Notes: a model not told the origin generated them from the sequence alone. A stretch of DNA of 64,000 nucleotides from Haemophilus sp. (GCA_019423025.1 JAHZCD010000009.1:1-64000); one strand, 5' to 3'. Shown: positions 42,328 to 51,523, counted from the first letter of the stretch. Program-made: numbers and translations.

Positions 42328-43878
42328 ATGAAAAACACCCCTTTTATTGCGGTGACCTCGCAACCGGTTCCCTATCACGCCGATACTACCGCAATTTTTA
42401 ATACATTATGCCAACAGAACTCAAATTCTCTCCTCCTCGACTCTGCAGAAATTGGTAGCAAAAATAGCTTACAAAGTCTTATTCTAATTAATGCAGCCGT
42501 TAAAATTACTTGCTTAGGCAATCAAGTGACTTTTAGAGCGCTAAATGCGAACGGTAAACAAGTGTTAAAAGAAATTCATCCCGTATTAAGCCAACTCGGC
42601 ACTGTAAGTGCGGTCAGTTTTGACAATGAATTTTCTGTGCAATTTGCACCGCTCGATAATCAATTAGATGAAGATAGTAAATTACAAGCTGCAACAATCT
42701 TTGATGGTCTTCGTGTAATTTCTAACCATTATCAACATAGCAGTACGCCAGTCTTTTTAGGTGGTTTATTTGCTTATGATTTGGTGGCAAATTTTATTCC
42801 AATGCAAGGTGTTGAATTAAAAGATGATGGTATTCACTGCCCGGATTACAGTTTCTATCTCGCGGAAAACTTAATTACCATCGATCATCAAAGCCAACAA
42901 GCTACCTTAAAAAGCTTCTGTTTCAGCCAAGAAGAACAAGTGGAAGTCGCGAAAACGGCACTTTCTATTTCTCAAAAATTAAAAAATATTGATGGCGTAC
43001 TTTCCATTAAAGCGGCAAGTGATGAGGTTAGCACCAATTTTGAAGATCCTGAATTTACAGGTATCGTTAAAGCGTTAAAACATCATATTAATATTGGTGA
43101 TGTGTTCCAAATCGTGCCATCCCGCCGTTTTTCATTAGCTTGCCCGAATACCCTTGCGAGCTACGCACAATTAAAACTTAACAATCCAAGCCCTTATATG
43201 TTCTACATGAACGATGAGGAGTTCATTTTATTTGGCGCCTCACCTGAAAGTGCGTTGAAATATGCGCCGGATAATCGTCAATTAGAAATTTATCCAATTG
43301 CAGGTTCTCGCCCGCGTGGTTTTGATGCACATGGTAATATTGACCCTGAATTAGATGCACGCTTGGAATTAGAACTACGTCTTGATCATAAAGAACAAGC
43401 TGAACATTTAATGTTGGTGGATTTAGCCCGTAATGATATTGCTCGTGTTTGCCAAAGCGGTACACGTAAAGTCGCCGAATTAATGCAAGTGGATCGCTAT
43501 TCGCACATCATGCATTTGGTTTCTCGCGTGGTGGGTAAACTTCGTCCTGAACTTGATGCCTTACACGCTTATCAAGCTTGTATGAATATGGGGACGTTAA
43601 CTGGTGCGCCTAAAATTAAAGCGATGCAGTTAATTTATCAATTTGAACAGCAAAAACGCCACAGCTACGGTGGTGCAGTCGGTTATCTTACATCTGACGG
43701 CCGTTTTGATACCTGTATCGTGATTCGTTCTGCCTTTGTACAAAATGGCATTGCGCATATTCAAGCAGGTTGTGGTGAAGTATTAGATTCAGATCCTCAA
43801 ATGGAAGCAGATGAAACTCGCCATAAAGCGGCTGCGGTGCTTAAAGCAATCAAACAAATCAATACCCAAGCAAAATAA
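42328..43878 (+). CDS. trpE: Anthranilate synthase component I
   Basis: Makes anthranilate from chorismate with ammonia from TrpG, the first committed step to tryptophan. The ATG at 42328 follows AAAGG by seven bases; a TTG two codons earlier is less likely. The 516-residue protein has the tryptophan-binding LLLDSAEIGSKNSLQSL near residue 40, comparable to the LLLES motif of enteric TrpE, so feedback inhibition is expected. Chorismate-binding motifs such as FQIVPSRRF, YPIAGSRPRG, DLARNDIARVCQ and GTLTGAPKIKAM are intact. It is the first gene of the eight-gene trp unit. Confidence 0.98.
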   Translation: MKNTPFIAVTSQPVPYHADTTAIFNTLCQQNSNSLLLDSAEIGSKNSLQSLILINAAVKITCLGNQVTFRALNANGKQVLKEIHPVLSQLGTVSAVSFDNEFSVQFAPLDNQLDEDSKLQAATIFDGLRVISNHYQHSSTPVFLGGLFAYDLVANFIPMQGVELKDDGIHCPDYSFYLAENLITIDHQSQQATLKSFCFSQEEQVEVAKTALSISQKLKNIDGVLSIKAASDEVSTNFEDPEFTGIVKALKHHINIGDVFQIVPSRRFSLACPNTLASYAQLKLNNPSPYMFYMNDEEFILFGASPESALKYAPDNRQLEIYPIAGSRPRGFDAHGNIDPELDARLELELRLDHKEQAEHLMLVDLARNDIARVCQSGTRKVAELMQVDRYSHIMHLVSRVVGKLRPELDALHAYQACMNMGTLTGAPKIKAMQLIYQFEQQKRHSYGGAVGYLTSDGRFDTCIVIRSAFVQNGIAHIQAGCGEVLDSDPQMEADETRHKAAAVLKAIKQINTQAK

Positions 43879-43890
43879 GGACGATAAATT

Positions 43891-44475
43891 ATGGCTAATA
43901 TTCTCTTTTTAGATAATTTTGATTCATTCACTTATAACTTAGTGGATCAATTCCGTGTGCTTGGGCATAACGTAAAAATTTATCGTAATGACACCAATTT
44001 AGAGCAAGTGGTGCAAGAGGCATTAAATACACCGGATACGATTCTTGCGCTCTCTCCAGGACCAGGTACTCCGGCAGAAGCGGGCATCTTACTTCCCCTC
44101 ATTGAACGTTTAAAAAATGATGTGCCAATTATTGGGATTTGCTTAGGCCATCAAGCGCTTATTCAAGCCTTTGGTGGAGAGGTTGTACATGCAGGCGAAG
44201 TATTACATGGTAAAGTATCGCGCATTCAACACGATAACCAAGCCATGTTTAAAGATATTGCCAACCCAATGCCTGTGGCACGTTATCACTCTTTAATGGG
44301 TAAAAATCTGCCTGACGAATTTATTGTCAATGCCGATTACAATGGTATCGTGATGGCAATTCGTCATAAAACCTTGCCAATTTGTGCTTTCCAATTCCAT
44401 CCAGAAAGCATTCTTACTGTGCAAGGTTCGAAATTATTACAACAATCTGTGGAATGGTTATTAAACAGAGATTAA
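43891..44475 (+). CDS. trpG: Anthranilate synthase component II (glutamine amidotransferase)
   Basis: Class I glutamine amidotransferase that supplies ammonia to TrpE. The 194-residue protein has the oxyanion loop LSPGPGTPAEAGI, the catalytic cysteine in GICLGHQALIQAFGG and the His/Glu pair in FQFHPESILT. It is a stand-alone TrpG, not fused to TrpD as in E. coli. It starts 12 bases after trpE. The tautomerase-like gene follows after nine bases. Confidence 0.97.
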   Translation: MANILFLDNFDSFTYNLVDQFRVLGHNVKIYRNDTNLEQVVQEALNTPDTILALSPGPGTPAEAGILLPLIERLKNDVPIIGICLGHQALIQAFGGEVVHAGEVLHGKVSRIQHDNQAMFKDIANPMPVARYHSLMGKNLPDEFIVNADYNGIVMAIRHKTLPICAFQFHPESILTVQGSKLLQQSVEWLLNRD

Positions 44476-44484
44476 GGAAGAAAA

Positions 44485-44871
44485 ATGATTACCGTATATG
44501 GATTAAAAGAAGTGCTTGCACCTCGTCGTCAAGATATTGCTGAAGTAATTTATAACTGTTTAAACCTTGGTTTAGACATTCCTCGCGGAAAACATGCAAT
44601 TCGTTTTTTATGTTTAGATAAAGAAGATTTCCTTTATCCTATCGATCGTAACGATGATTATACTGTTATTGAGATTAACCTCATGCAAGGTCGTATGGAA
44701 GGTACAAAAAAACGTTTAATCAAAATGCTCTTCAGCGAACTCGAATACAAAATTGGTATTAAATCTCACAACGTTGAAATTACGATTAAAGAACAACCTG
44801 CGCACTGCTGGGGCTTCCGTGGCATGACTGGCGATGAAGCACGCGATTTAGATTACGATATTTACGTATAA
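44485..44871 (+). CDS. Tautomerase-like protein embedded in the trp operon
   Basis: A 128-residue protein that by eye fits the Tautomerase_2-type (4-oxalocrotonate tautomerase superfamily) pattern: a beta strand at the N-terminus, IYNCLNLGLDIPRGKHAIRFLCL, then DDYTVIEINLMQGRMEGTKK and the C-terminal VEITIKEQPAHCWGFRGMTGDEA. The catalytic proline normally found directly after the initiator Met is absent (M-I-T-V), so classical Pro1 chemistry is unlikely. H. influenzae has a homologue in the same place between trpG and trpD. Spacing to both neighbours (9 and 11 bases) places it firmly in the operon. Its role in tryptophan synthesis is unknown. Confidence 0.72.
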   Translation: MITVYGLKEVLAPRRQDIAEVIYNCLNLGLDIPRGKHAIRFLCLDKEDFLYPIDRNDDYTVIEINLMQGRMEGTKKRLIKMLFSELEYKIGIKSHNVEITIKEQPAHCWGFRGMTGDEARDLDYDIYV

Positions 44872-44882
44872 GGGACGAGATT

Positions 44883-45884
44883 ATGCAAACGGCTCAATTA
44901 TTAGAACAACTTTACAACGGAAAAACACTTAACAAAGAAGAAAGTGCGGTCATTTTTAATGCCATTATGCAAGGCGAACTGAATAACGAACAAATCGCTG
45001 CCATGCTGATTGCGTTAAAAGTACGTGGAGCTACTATCGATGAATTAAGTGGTGCGGTATCGGCCTCCTTGCAAAATGCCAAATCATTCCCTCGCCCTGA
45101 CTACCCTTTTGCGGATATTGTAGGTACTGGTGGTGATGGTCAAAACACGATTAATATTTCTACGGCGAGTGCTATTGTTGCAGCCTCTATGGGAGCCAAA
45201 GTAGCCAAACACGGTAACCGTAGCGTATCAAGTAAATCAGGTGCCAGTGATGTATTAACTGCTCTCGGGGTGAATGTCAACGTCACGCCAGAACAAGCTC
45301 GTCAAGCACTTGATGATATTGGGGTATGTTTCTTATTTGCTCAACAATATCACAGTGGGTTTAAACATGTTGCCCCTGTTCGTGCGGCATTAAAAACACG
45401 TACGCTTTTTAATATTTTAGGTCCATTAATCAATCCAGCTCGCCCAACTTATCATTTGCTTGGCGTGTATGCCCCTGAATTAGTAAAAACCTATGCAAAA
45501 ACTGCTGTTGCATTAGGTCATCAACATACTTTTGTTGTGCATGGTGCAGGTCTTGATGAAGTCGCTGTACACGGTGAAACTCAAGTGGCTGAAATTAAAA
45601 ACGGCAAAATTGACTACTTCACCTTAACACCTGAAGATTTTGGTTTAAAAACACAATCTTTAGAAAGTTTACGTGGTGGCGAACCGCAAGAAAATGCCCA
45701 ATATCTGACCGCACTTTTGCAAGGTAAAGGTAAAGCTGAACACGCTAATGCGGTAGCGGCGAATGTGGCATTATTGTTGAAATTATTTGGTCATGATGAC
45801 TTAAAACAAAATGTTCAAAATGTATTGGCTCATCTTGCATCAGGCAAAGCGTTTTATACATTACAACATTTAACAAGATATTAA
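44883..45884 (+). CDS. trpD: Anthranilate phosphoribosyltransferase
   Basis: Joins anthranilate to PRPP. The 333-residue monofunctional enzyme has the PRPP-binding GTGGDGQNTINISTASAIVA, the KHGNRSVSSKSGASDVL anthranilate-side motif and FNILGPLINPARP. It starts 11 bases after the tautomerase-like gene and is followed by trpCF after 41 bases. An uptake sequence lies inside the coding region near the 5' end (44943) and another near 45710. Confidence 0.97.
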   Translation: MQTAQLLEQLYNGKTLNKEESAVIFNAIMQGELNNEQIAAMLIALKVRGATIDELSGAVSASLQNAKSFPRPDYPFADIVGTGGDGQNTINISTASAIVAASMGAKVAKHGNRSVSSKSGASDVLTALGVNVNVTPEQARQALDDIGVCFLFAQQYHSGFKHVAPVRAALKTRTLFNILGPLINPARPTYHLLGVYAPELVKTYAKTAVALGHQHTFVVHGAGLDEVAVHGETQVAEIKNGKIDYFTLTPEDFGLKTQSLESLRGGEPQENAQYLTALLQGKGKAEHANAVAANVALLLKLFGHDDLKQNVQNVLAHLASGKAFYTLQHLTRY

Positions 45885-45925
45885 GATAAAGGCTGATTTG
45901 ATAAGCCACAATAAGAAGAAATATT

Positions 45926-47362
45926 ATGATCATGCAAGATTTCACCAAACCAATTGACTCTGCGACGGTACTGCAAAAAATCGTCTTAGACAAAGCACAA
46001 TGGGTTAAAGCAAAGGAAGCTGAATTTCCGCTTTCACAATTTAAAGAAAACATTCAAAAATCTGACCGCTCTTTCTATGATGCGTTGGCTAAAGGCACAC
46101 ATCAAAAGCCCGCTTATATTTTGGAATGTAAGAAAGCGTCCCCTTCTAAAGGATTAATTCGTAATGAATTTAATTTAGATGAAATCGCCAATGTGTATAA
46201 GCATTACGCATCAGCTGTTTCAGTGCTAACGGATGAGAAATACTTCCAAGGTAAATTTGACTATTTGCCGCAAGTACGTGACGTTGTCTCACAACCTGTA
46301 TTGTGCAAAGATTTTATGATCAGCGAATATCAGGTTTATCTCGCGCGCCACTATCAAGCTGATGCTATTTTATTGATGCTTTCAGTGGTGAATGATGAAA
46401 CCTATCGCGTACTGGCTGATCTGGCGCATTCTCTTGGCATGGGCGTATTGACGGAAACCAGCAACGAAGAAGAGTTTGAGCGTGCCCTTGCATTAGGTGC
46501 AAAAATTATCGGCGTCAACAATCGTAATCTTCGCGATCTCACTGTTGATTTAAACCGCGTGGTAGAACTCACACAAAAATATGCCGATCGCATTCCTGCT
46601 GATGCACGTATTATCAGCGAATCAGGGATTTATAATCACAGTCAAATTCGTGACTTGCAAAAGGTGGCACATGGCTTTTTAATCGGCAGCAGCCTAATGG
46701 GCAGCGCAGATTTAAATAATGCTGTGCGTGAAGTGATTTTTGGAGAAAATAAAGTATGCGGTTTAACTCGCACGCAAGATGTCAAAGAGGTTTACGCAAA
46801 CGGAGCATTATACGGCGGCTTAATTTTCGTCGAACATTCAAAACGCTGTGTGAGCCTACGTCAAGCCCAAGAATTAGTGACAGCATCACCACTTCGTTTT
46901 GTGGGCGTATTCCAGAATCAAGAAATTGATTTTATTGTAAAAATCGCTAAACAATTGCAGCTTTATGCCGTTCAGCTACACGGTTCAGAAACCGCTGAGT
47001 TTATTACCGCACTTCGTCACCAACTGCCCGAAGAAATACAAATTTGGAAAGCTATTTCGGTGAATACAGAAGCACAAAGTGCAGTTGATTTTACTAATGA
47101 TTTAAATATCACTCGCTATATTTTCGATAGCCAATCAGCTAATCAACAAGGTGGTACAGGAAAAACCTTTAATTGGTCACTCATTCCTGAAAACTTGAAA
47201 CACAAAATTATTTTGGCTGGTGGCATTTCACCTGACAATATTGAACAAGCCATTAAGCAAGGTTGCTTAGGGGTTGATCTTAATTCTGGTGTAGAAACTG
47301 CCGCTGGCGTGAAAGATAGCGAAAAAGTGCGGTCAGTTTTTAAGACGATTTTGTCAAATTAA
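45926..47362 (+). CDS. trpCF: Bifunctional indole-3-glycerol-phosphate synthase / PRA isomerase
   Basis: A fusion enzyme of 478 residues. The N-terminal TrpC half (about 1-260) carries ILECKKASPSKGLI, PVLCKDFMISEYQ and IGVNNRNLRDL. The C-terminal TrpF half (about 265-478) carries VCGLTRTQDV, LQLYAVQLHGSE and ILAGGISPDNIEQA. It closes the carbon skeleton of indole-glycerol phosphate. The first ATG of ATG-ATC-ATG lies five bases after GAAGAAA; the second would shorten the protein by two residues. The fusion is the same as in E. coli. Confidence 0.97.
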   Translation: MIMQDFTKPIDSATVLQKIVLDKAQWVKAKEAEFPLSQFKENIQKSDRSFYDALAKGTHQKPAYILECKKASPSKGLIRNEFNLDEIANVYKHYASAVSVLTDEKYFQGKFDYLPQVRDVVSQPVLCKDFMISEYQVYLARHYQADAILLMLSVVNDETYRVLADLAHSLGMGVLTETSNEEEFERALALGAKIIGVNNRNLRDLTVDLNRVVELTQKYADRIPADARIISESGIYNHSQIRDLQKVAHGFLIGSSLMGSADLNNAVREVIFGENKVCGLTRTQDVKEVYANGALYGGLIFVEHSKRCVSLRQAQELVTASPLRFVGVFQNQEIDFIVKIAKQLQLYAVQLHGSETAEFITALRHQLPEEIQIWKAISVNTEAQSAVDFTNDLNITRYIFDSQSANQQGGTGKTFNWSLIPENLKHKIILAGGISPDNIEQAIKQGCLGVDLNSGVETAAGVKDSEKVRSVFKTILSN

Positions 47363-47385
47363 TCTGATTGCTAAGGGGAAGCATT

Positions 47386-48144
47386 ATGCAAAGAACAGCG
47401 TTAGTAACCGGCTCAACTGCCGGATTTGGTACGGCAATTTGTCGCACACTCATTGAAAATGGCTATCGTGTAATTGGCACAGGACGCCGTGTCGCTCGTT
47501 TAGAACAATTACAGCAAGAATTAGGTGAAAATTTCCATTTTCTTACCTTTGATATTTCAGATCGCCTGGCAACAGAAGATGCTTTCCATTCCCTTCCCGC
47601 TAATTGGCAATCCATTGATTTATTGGTGAATAATGCAGGATTAGCATTAGGCTTAGAAAGTGCAGATAAAGCGAATTTAGACGATTGGATGCAAATGATT
47701 GATACCAATATTAAAGGTCTCGTCACCATCACTCGTCTTGTGTTACCACAAATGGTAGAACGCAATTCAGGTCACATTATTAATTTAGGCTCAATTGCTG
47801 GCACCTATCCTTATCCAGGCGGCAATATATACGGTGGTACTAAAGCTTTTATCAAACAATTTAGTTTAAATCTTCGAGCCGATCTTGCTGGTACACAAGT
47901 TCGCGTGACTAATATTGAACCCGGCCTTTGTGGTGGAACTGAATTTTCGAATGTTCGCTTTAAAGGTGATGATGCCCGAGCAGAAAAACTCTATGAAAAT
48001 GTGGAATATGTCAGTCCACAAGATATTGCTAATATTGTTCTATGGCTCAATCAACAACCTGAACATGTCAATATTAATCGCATTGAAGTGATGCCTACTG
48101 CACAAACCTTTGCACCACTTAATGTCGCAAGAATTCAAAAATAA
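47386..48144 (+). CDS. ydfG: NADP-dependent short-chain dehydrogenase (YdfG-like)
   Basis: A 252-residue short-chain dehydrogenase starting at the ATG at 47386 (MQRTALVTGSTAGFGTAICR) after AAGGGG. The Rossmann loop TGSTAGFG, the NNAG motif (LLVNNAGLALG), and the catalytic Ser and Tyr-X3-Lys (INLGSIAG, YGGTKAF) are intact. Close relatives such as E. coli YdfG oxidise 3-hydroxy acids, including L-allo-threonine and serine, or reduce malonic semialdehyde. It lies between trpCF (23 bases) and trpB (12 bases). H. influenzae also has it just before trpB, which suggests a long-lived link with the operon. Confidence 0.88.
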   Translation: MQRTALVTGSTAGFGTAICRTLIENGYRVIGTGRRVARLEQLQQELGENFHFLTFDISDRLATEDAFHSLPANWQSIDLLVNNAGLALGLESADKANLDDWMQMIDTNIKGLVTITRLVLPQMVERNSGHIINLGSIAGTYPYPGGNIYGGTKAFIKQFSLNLRADLAGTQVRVTNIEPGLCGGTEFSNVRFKGDDARAEKLYENVEYVSPQDIANIVLWLNQQPEHVNINRIEVMPTAQTFAPLNVARIQK

Positions 48145-48156
48145 CAAGGAAATATT

Positions 48157-49353
48157 ATGTCAGAAACCCTTTTAAATCCTTATTTCGGTGAATTTGGCGG
48201 AATGTACGTACCGGAAATTCTCGTACCGGTACTACAACAGCTAGAAAAAGCCTTTGTTGAAGCAAAAGACGATCCTGAATTCCAACGTGAATTTCAAGAT
48301 TTACTTAAAAATTATGCGGGCAGACCAACCGCACTTACCCTTTGCCGTAATTTGACCAAAGGCACTAAAGCAAAAATTTATTTAAAACGTGAAGATTTAC
48401 TTCACGGTGGTGCCCATAAAACCAACCAAGTGTTAGGTCAAATTTTATTGGCAAAACGCATGGGTAAAACACGCATTATCGCGGAAACCGGTGCTGGCCA
48501 ACATGGTGTTGCGACCGCCCTTGCTTGTGCAATGTTAGATATGCCTTGCCGTGTTTATATGGGGGCAAAAGACGTAGAACGTCAATCACCAAACGTATTC
48601 CGTATGCGTTTAATGGGGGCTGAAGTGATTCCTGTACAAAAAGGTTCTTGCTCATTAAAAGATGCATGCTGTGAAGCGATGCGTGATTGGTCAGCCAATT
48701 ATGAAAACACCCATTATTTATTGGGTACGGCGGCAGGTCCTCACCCATTCCCAACCATTGTGCGTGAATTCCAAAAAATGATTGGTGAAGAAACCAAACG
48801 TCAAATCTTAGAAAAAGAAGGTCGCTTACCGGATGCCGTTATTGCTGCAGTCGGTGGTGGTTCGAATGCGATTGGTATGTTTACTGATTTTATTGATGAA
48901 AAAGGTGTTCGCTTAATTGGTGTAGAACCTGCAGGTCATGGCATTGAAAGTGGTGAACATGGTGCACCATTAGGCCATGCCAAAGTCGGTATTTATTTCG
49001 GCATGAAATCACCTTTAATGCAAACTGAAGATGGTCAAGTAGAAGAATCCTACTCTATTTCTGCTGGATTAGACTTCCCTTCTGTAGGCCCACAACATGC
49101 TTACTTGCAAAGTATTGGTCGTGCTGAATACCCAAGTATTACAGATGATGAAGCGTTAAACGCTTTCCAAGAATTAGCAAAACATGAAGGGATTATTCCT
49201 GCATTGGAAAGTTCGCATGCATTAGCACACGCATTAAAAATGATTCATCAAGAACCGAATAAAGAACAAATTTTAGTGGTGAATCTCTCTGGTCGTGGTG
49301 ATAAAGATATTTTCACCGTAGATAAAGTTTTAAAAGAAAAAGGAATGCAATAA
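48157..49353 (+). CDS. trpB: Tryptophan synthase beta chain
   Basis: PLP enzyme that condenses indole with serine. The 398-residue protein shows the PLP lysine in LLHGGAHKTNQVLGQ, the catalytic glutamate in ETGAGQHGVATA and the phosphate-binding GGGSNAIGMF. It forms an alpha2-beta2 complex with TrpA, and indole passes through a tunnel between them. The stop codon overlaps the trpA start by one base (TAATG), which links translation of the two subunits. An uptake sequence lies within the coding region at about 48329. Confidence 0.98.
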   Translation: MSETLLNPYFGEFGGMYVPEILVPVLQQLEKAFVEAKDDPEFQREFQDLLKNYAGRPTALTLCRNLTKGTKAKIYLKREDLLHGGAHKTNQVLGQILLAKRMGKTRIIAETGAGQHGVATALACAMLDMPCRVYMGAKDVERQSPNVFRMRLMGAEVIPVQKGSCSLKDACCEAMRDWSANYENTHYLLGTAAGPHPFPTIVREFQKMIGEETKRQILEKEGRLPDAVIAAVGGGSNAIGMFTDFIDEKGVRLIGVEPAGHGIESGEHGAPLGHAKVGIYFGMKSPLMQTEDGQVEESYSISAGLDFPSVGPQHAYLQSIGRAEYPSITDDEALNAFQELAKHEGIIPALESSHALAHALKMIHQEPNKEQILVVNLSGRGDKDIFTVDKVLKEKGMQ

Positions 49354-50159
49354 TGAGCCGTTTTGAAACTAAATTTGCAGAACTTGCAGCGAAAAAAGAA
49401 GGGGCTTTTGTACCTTTCGTTACATTATGCGATCCAACATTTGATCGCTCTTTTGAGATTATTTGCACGTTAGTCGAAAATGGCGCAGATGCTTTGGAAT
49501 TAGGCTTTCCATTTTCTGATCCGCTATTAGACGGTCCCGTTATCCAGGCAGCTAATAACCGTGCATTGAATGCCGGACATAGCACAGAAGATAGCTTTAA
49601 ATTACTCGCTAAAGTGCGGTCAACATATCCAAAGATTCCGATTAGCTTGCTCCTTTGCGCAAATTTAATTTTTGCGAAAGGCTTAGATAATTTCTATCAA
49701 CGTTGTGCAGAAGTCGGCGTGGATGCGGTTTTAGTGGCAGATATTCCACTATTAGCAAAAGAAGACTATGTTCAAGCTGCTAAAAAGCATGGCATTCAAC
49801 CTGTCTTTATTTGCCCACCAAATGCAGATGCCAAAACAGTACAAGGCGTTGCTGAAAACAGCGAAGGCTATACTTATTTAGTTTCTCGTGCAGGTGTAAC
49901 AAGTGCAGAGAATCAAGCTCATGCCGCAAACTTAGATACACTTGTAGAACAACTCAAAGCCCACAAAGCTCCACCAATTCTACAAGGTTTTGGTATTGCT
50001 CAACCTGCTCAAGTAAAAGAAGCCCTTCAACTAGGGGCAGCAGGTGCAATTTCAGGTTCTGCAACTGTAAAAATTATTGAGCGAAATTTAGATAATCAGG
50101 CTCAGTGCTTATCTGAACTTGCCGAATTTGTTCGTAATATGAAAGCGGCAACAAAATAA
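49353..50159 (+). CDS. trpA: Tryptophan synthase alpha chain
   Basis: Cleaves indole-3-glycerol phosphate to indole and glyceraldehyde 3-phosphate. The 268-residue TIM barrel has the catalytic glutamate in ALELGFPFSDPLLDGPVIQ and the aspartate in VDAVLVADIP, plus the phosphate-binding GFGIAQPAQV and GAAGAISGSA. It is the last gene of the trp operon, overlaps trpB by one base, and is followed by an uptake-sequence terminator shared with the convergent sspB. Confidence 0.98.
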   Translation: MSRFETKFAELAAKKEGAFVPFVTLCDPTFDRSFEIICTLVENGADALELGFPFSDPLLDGPVIQAANNRALNAGHSTEDSFKLLAKVRSTYPKIPISLLLCANLIFAKGLDNFYQRCAEVGVDAVLVADIPLLAKEDYVQAAKKHGIQPVFICPPNADAKTVQGVAENSEGYTYLVSRAGVTSAENQAHAANLDTLVEQLKAHKAPPILQGFGIAQPAQVKEALQLGAAGAISGSATVKIIERNLDNQAQCLSELAEFVRNMKAATK

Positions 50160-50168
50160 TAAATAAAA

Positions 50169-50196
50169 AAGTGCGGTTAATTTTAACCGCACTTTT
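50169..50196. terminator. Bidirectional terminator between trpA and sspB
   Basis: AAGTGCGGT and ACCGCACTT face each other, forming a stem with A and T runs on the outer sides. It ends the trp operon and, on the minus strand, the sspAB unit. Confidence 0.8.
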
Positions 50197-50208
50197 GTTT
50201 TTCTTTCA

Positions 50209-50655
50209 TTAATCTACAATTCGTAAATGAGATGCTGATTTCTGTGGTTTCTTTTCAGCTTTAGGTTTATCTACCGCTTCTGCAAAGCTTAATGGCTGTT
50301 CTGATGTTGGCTCACGATTTAATTCATCGTAAATTTCTTCTGGCTCAAACATCACGCCATCACCATTTTCACGTGCATAAATGGCTAAAGCAGCGCCCAT
50401 CGGAATATATAACTCACGAGCCACACCTTTGAAACGTGCATTAAACTGAATAAAGTCATTTGTTAATTGCAAATTCCCAGTCGCCCCCGCAGAAAGATTT
50501 AAGACGATTTGCCCATCTTTCACGTATTCCACAGGCACATTAGTACCATAATAATTCGCATCCACCACTAAATATGGGGTGAAATCATTATCCACTAGCC
50601 AATCATAATAGGCTCTTAGTAAATAAGGGCGTTTTGGAGAAGGTGTATGAGTCAT
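50209..50655 (-). CDS. sspB: Stringent starvation protein B, ClpXP adaptor
   Basis: A 148-residue adaptor that brings ssrA-tagged proteins to ClpXP. The folded domain (YLLRAYYDWLVDNDFTPYLVV through about residue 110) binds the tag. A flexible, charged linker follows, ending with HLRIVD, the short ClpX-docking motif equivalent to LRVVK at the E. coli C-terminus. It follows sspA; the sspA stop and sspB start share one base region at 50655. The rplM-rpsI-sspA-sspB order is the same as in E. coli. Confidence 0.96.
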   Translation of the reverse strand: MTHTPSPKRPYLLRAYYDWLVDNDFTPYLVVDANYYGTNVPVEYVKDGQIVLNLSAGATGNLQLTNDFIQFNARFKGVARELYIPMGAALAIYARENGDGVMFEPEEIYDELNREPTSEQPLSFAEAVDKPKAEKKPQKSASHLRIVD

Positions 50656-51293
50656 TATTTATCATCCATTAAATTTTTAGGTGCTGCTTCACCCACTGAT
50701 TGTAAGAATGAATCACGGCTAAATACACGATCCATATAGCCTTTGATTGCTTTGCTTCCTGTACCGCTAAATTCAACGCCCATATTACGTAGTTTCCATA
50801 ATAATGGTGCAACATAGCAATCAACCAAGCCAAACTCTTCGCTCATAAAATAAGGAGTTTGTTGGAAGATAACCGATACCGCTAACAATTCTTCTTTTAA
50901 CTGTTTTAATGCTTCTTCACGTTCAACTTCCGTGCCTTTTTCAGCAATTTCTAATGTTGGGTACCAATCTTGTTCGATACGTAACATTAAAAGACGGCTT
51001 TTCGCACGAGAAACTGGATAAACTGGCATAAGTGGAGGATGTGGAAAACGCTCATCAAGATATTCCATAATGATGCGTGAGCTGAATAACACTAAATCAC
51101 GATCCACCAAGGTTGGTAATGTGCCGTAAGGATTTAATTCCATTAAATCTTCTGATAATGCTTGCAGATCAACTTCTTCGTTTTCGTAAGCAACACCTTT
51201 TTCAGCTAAAACAATTTTTACCTGATGGCAGTAAATGTCATTTTTATTTGAAAAAAGAGTCATTACTGAACGTTTACTTGATGCATTGGACAT
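50655..51293 (-). CDS. sspA: Stringent starvation protein A (glutathione S-transferase fold)
   Basis: A 212-residue RNA-polymerase-associated protein with a glutathione-transferase fold. The N-terminal domain (VMTLFSNKNDIYCHQVKIVLAEK) resembles thioredoxin, and the C-terminal domain is helical. In E. coli it lets phage P1 late genes be transcribed and represses hns in stationary phase; in Haemophilus the role is presumably a global stress response. It lies downstream of rpsI, with a terminator between, so part of its expression must come from its own promoter in the 230-base gap. It is coupled to sspB. Confidence 0.96.
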   Translation of the reverse strand: MSNASSKRSVMTLFSNKNDIYCHQVKIVLAEKGVAYENEEVDLQALSEDLMELNPYGTLPTLVDRDLVLFSSRIIMEYLDERFPHPPLMPVYPVSRAKSRLLMLRIEQDWYPTLEIAEKGTEVEREEALKQLKEELLAVSVIFQQTPYFMSEEFGLVDCYVAPLLWKLRNMGVEFSGTGSKAIKGYMDRVFSRDSFLQSVGEAAPKNLMDDK

Positions 51294-51475
51294 TTATTCC
51301 TCCGAAGATCCAAACTAACTTATATACTTCTACTAAAAATGGGCGGTTATTTTAACATAACCGACAGGTAAATTGCTAATAATTTCTTATTTTTCCTTTA
51401 AAATCAATTAATTATAAGCAATTAATGAAAAATCAAAGAACGGGAATTTTTAATTAATTTGTTTTTTACAGACAT

Positions 51476-51503
51476 AAAAAAAGCAGAGATTTCTCTCTGC
51501 TTT
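51476..51503 (-). terminator. Intrinsic terminator after rpsI
   Basis: AAAGCAGAGA pairs with TCTCTGCTTT around a four-base loop; on the minus strand a run of seven T follows. It lies 20 bases beyond the rpsI stop codon. Confidence 0.85.
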
Positions 51504-51523
51504 CTTGAAACGATAATAAAAAA

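Noticed and set aside
44485..44871. Chorismate mutase or other known trp-pathway enzyme
   Set aside because: Length and motifs fit the tautomerase pattern better; no chorismate-mutase signature was seen.
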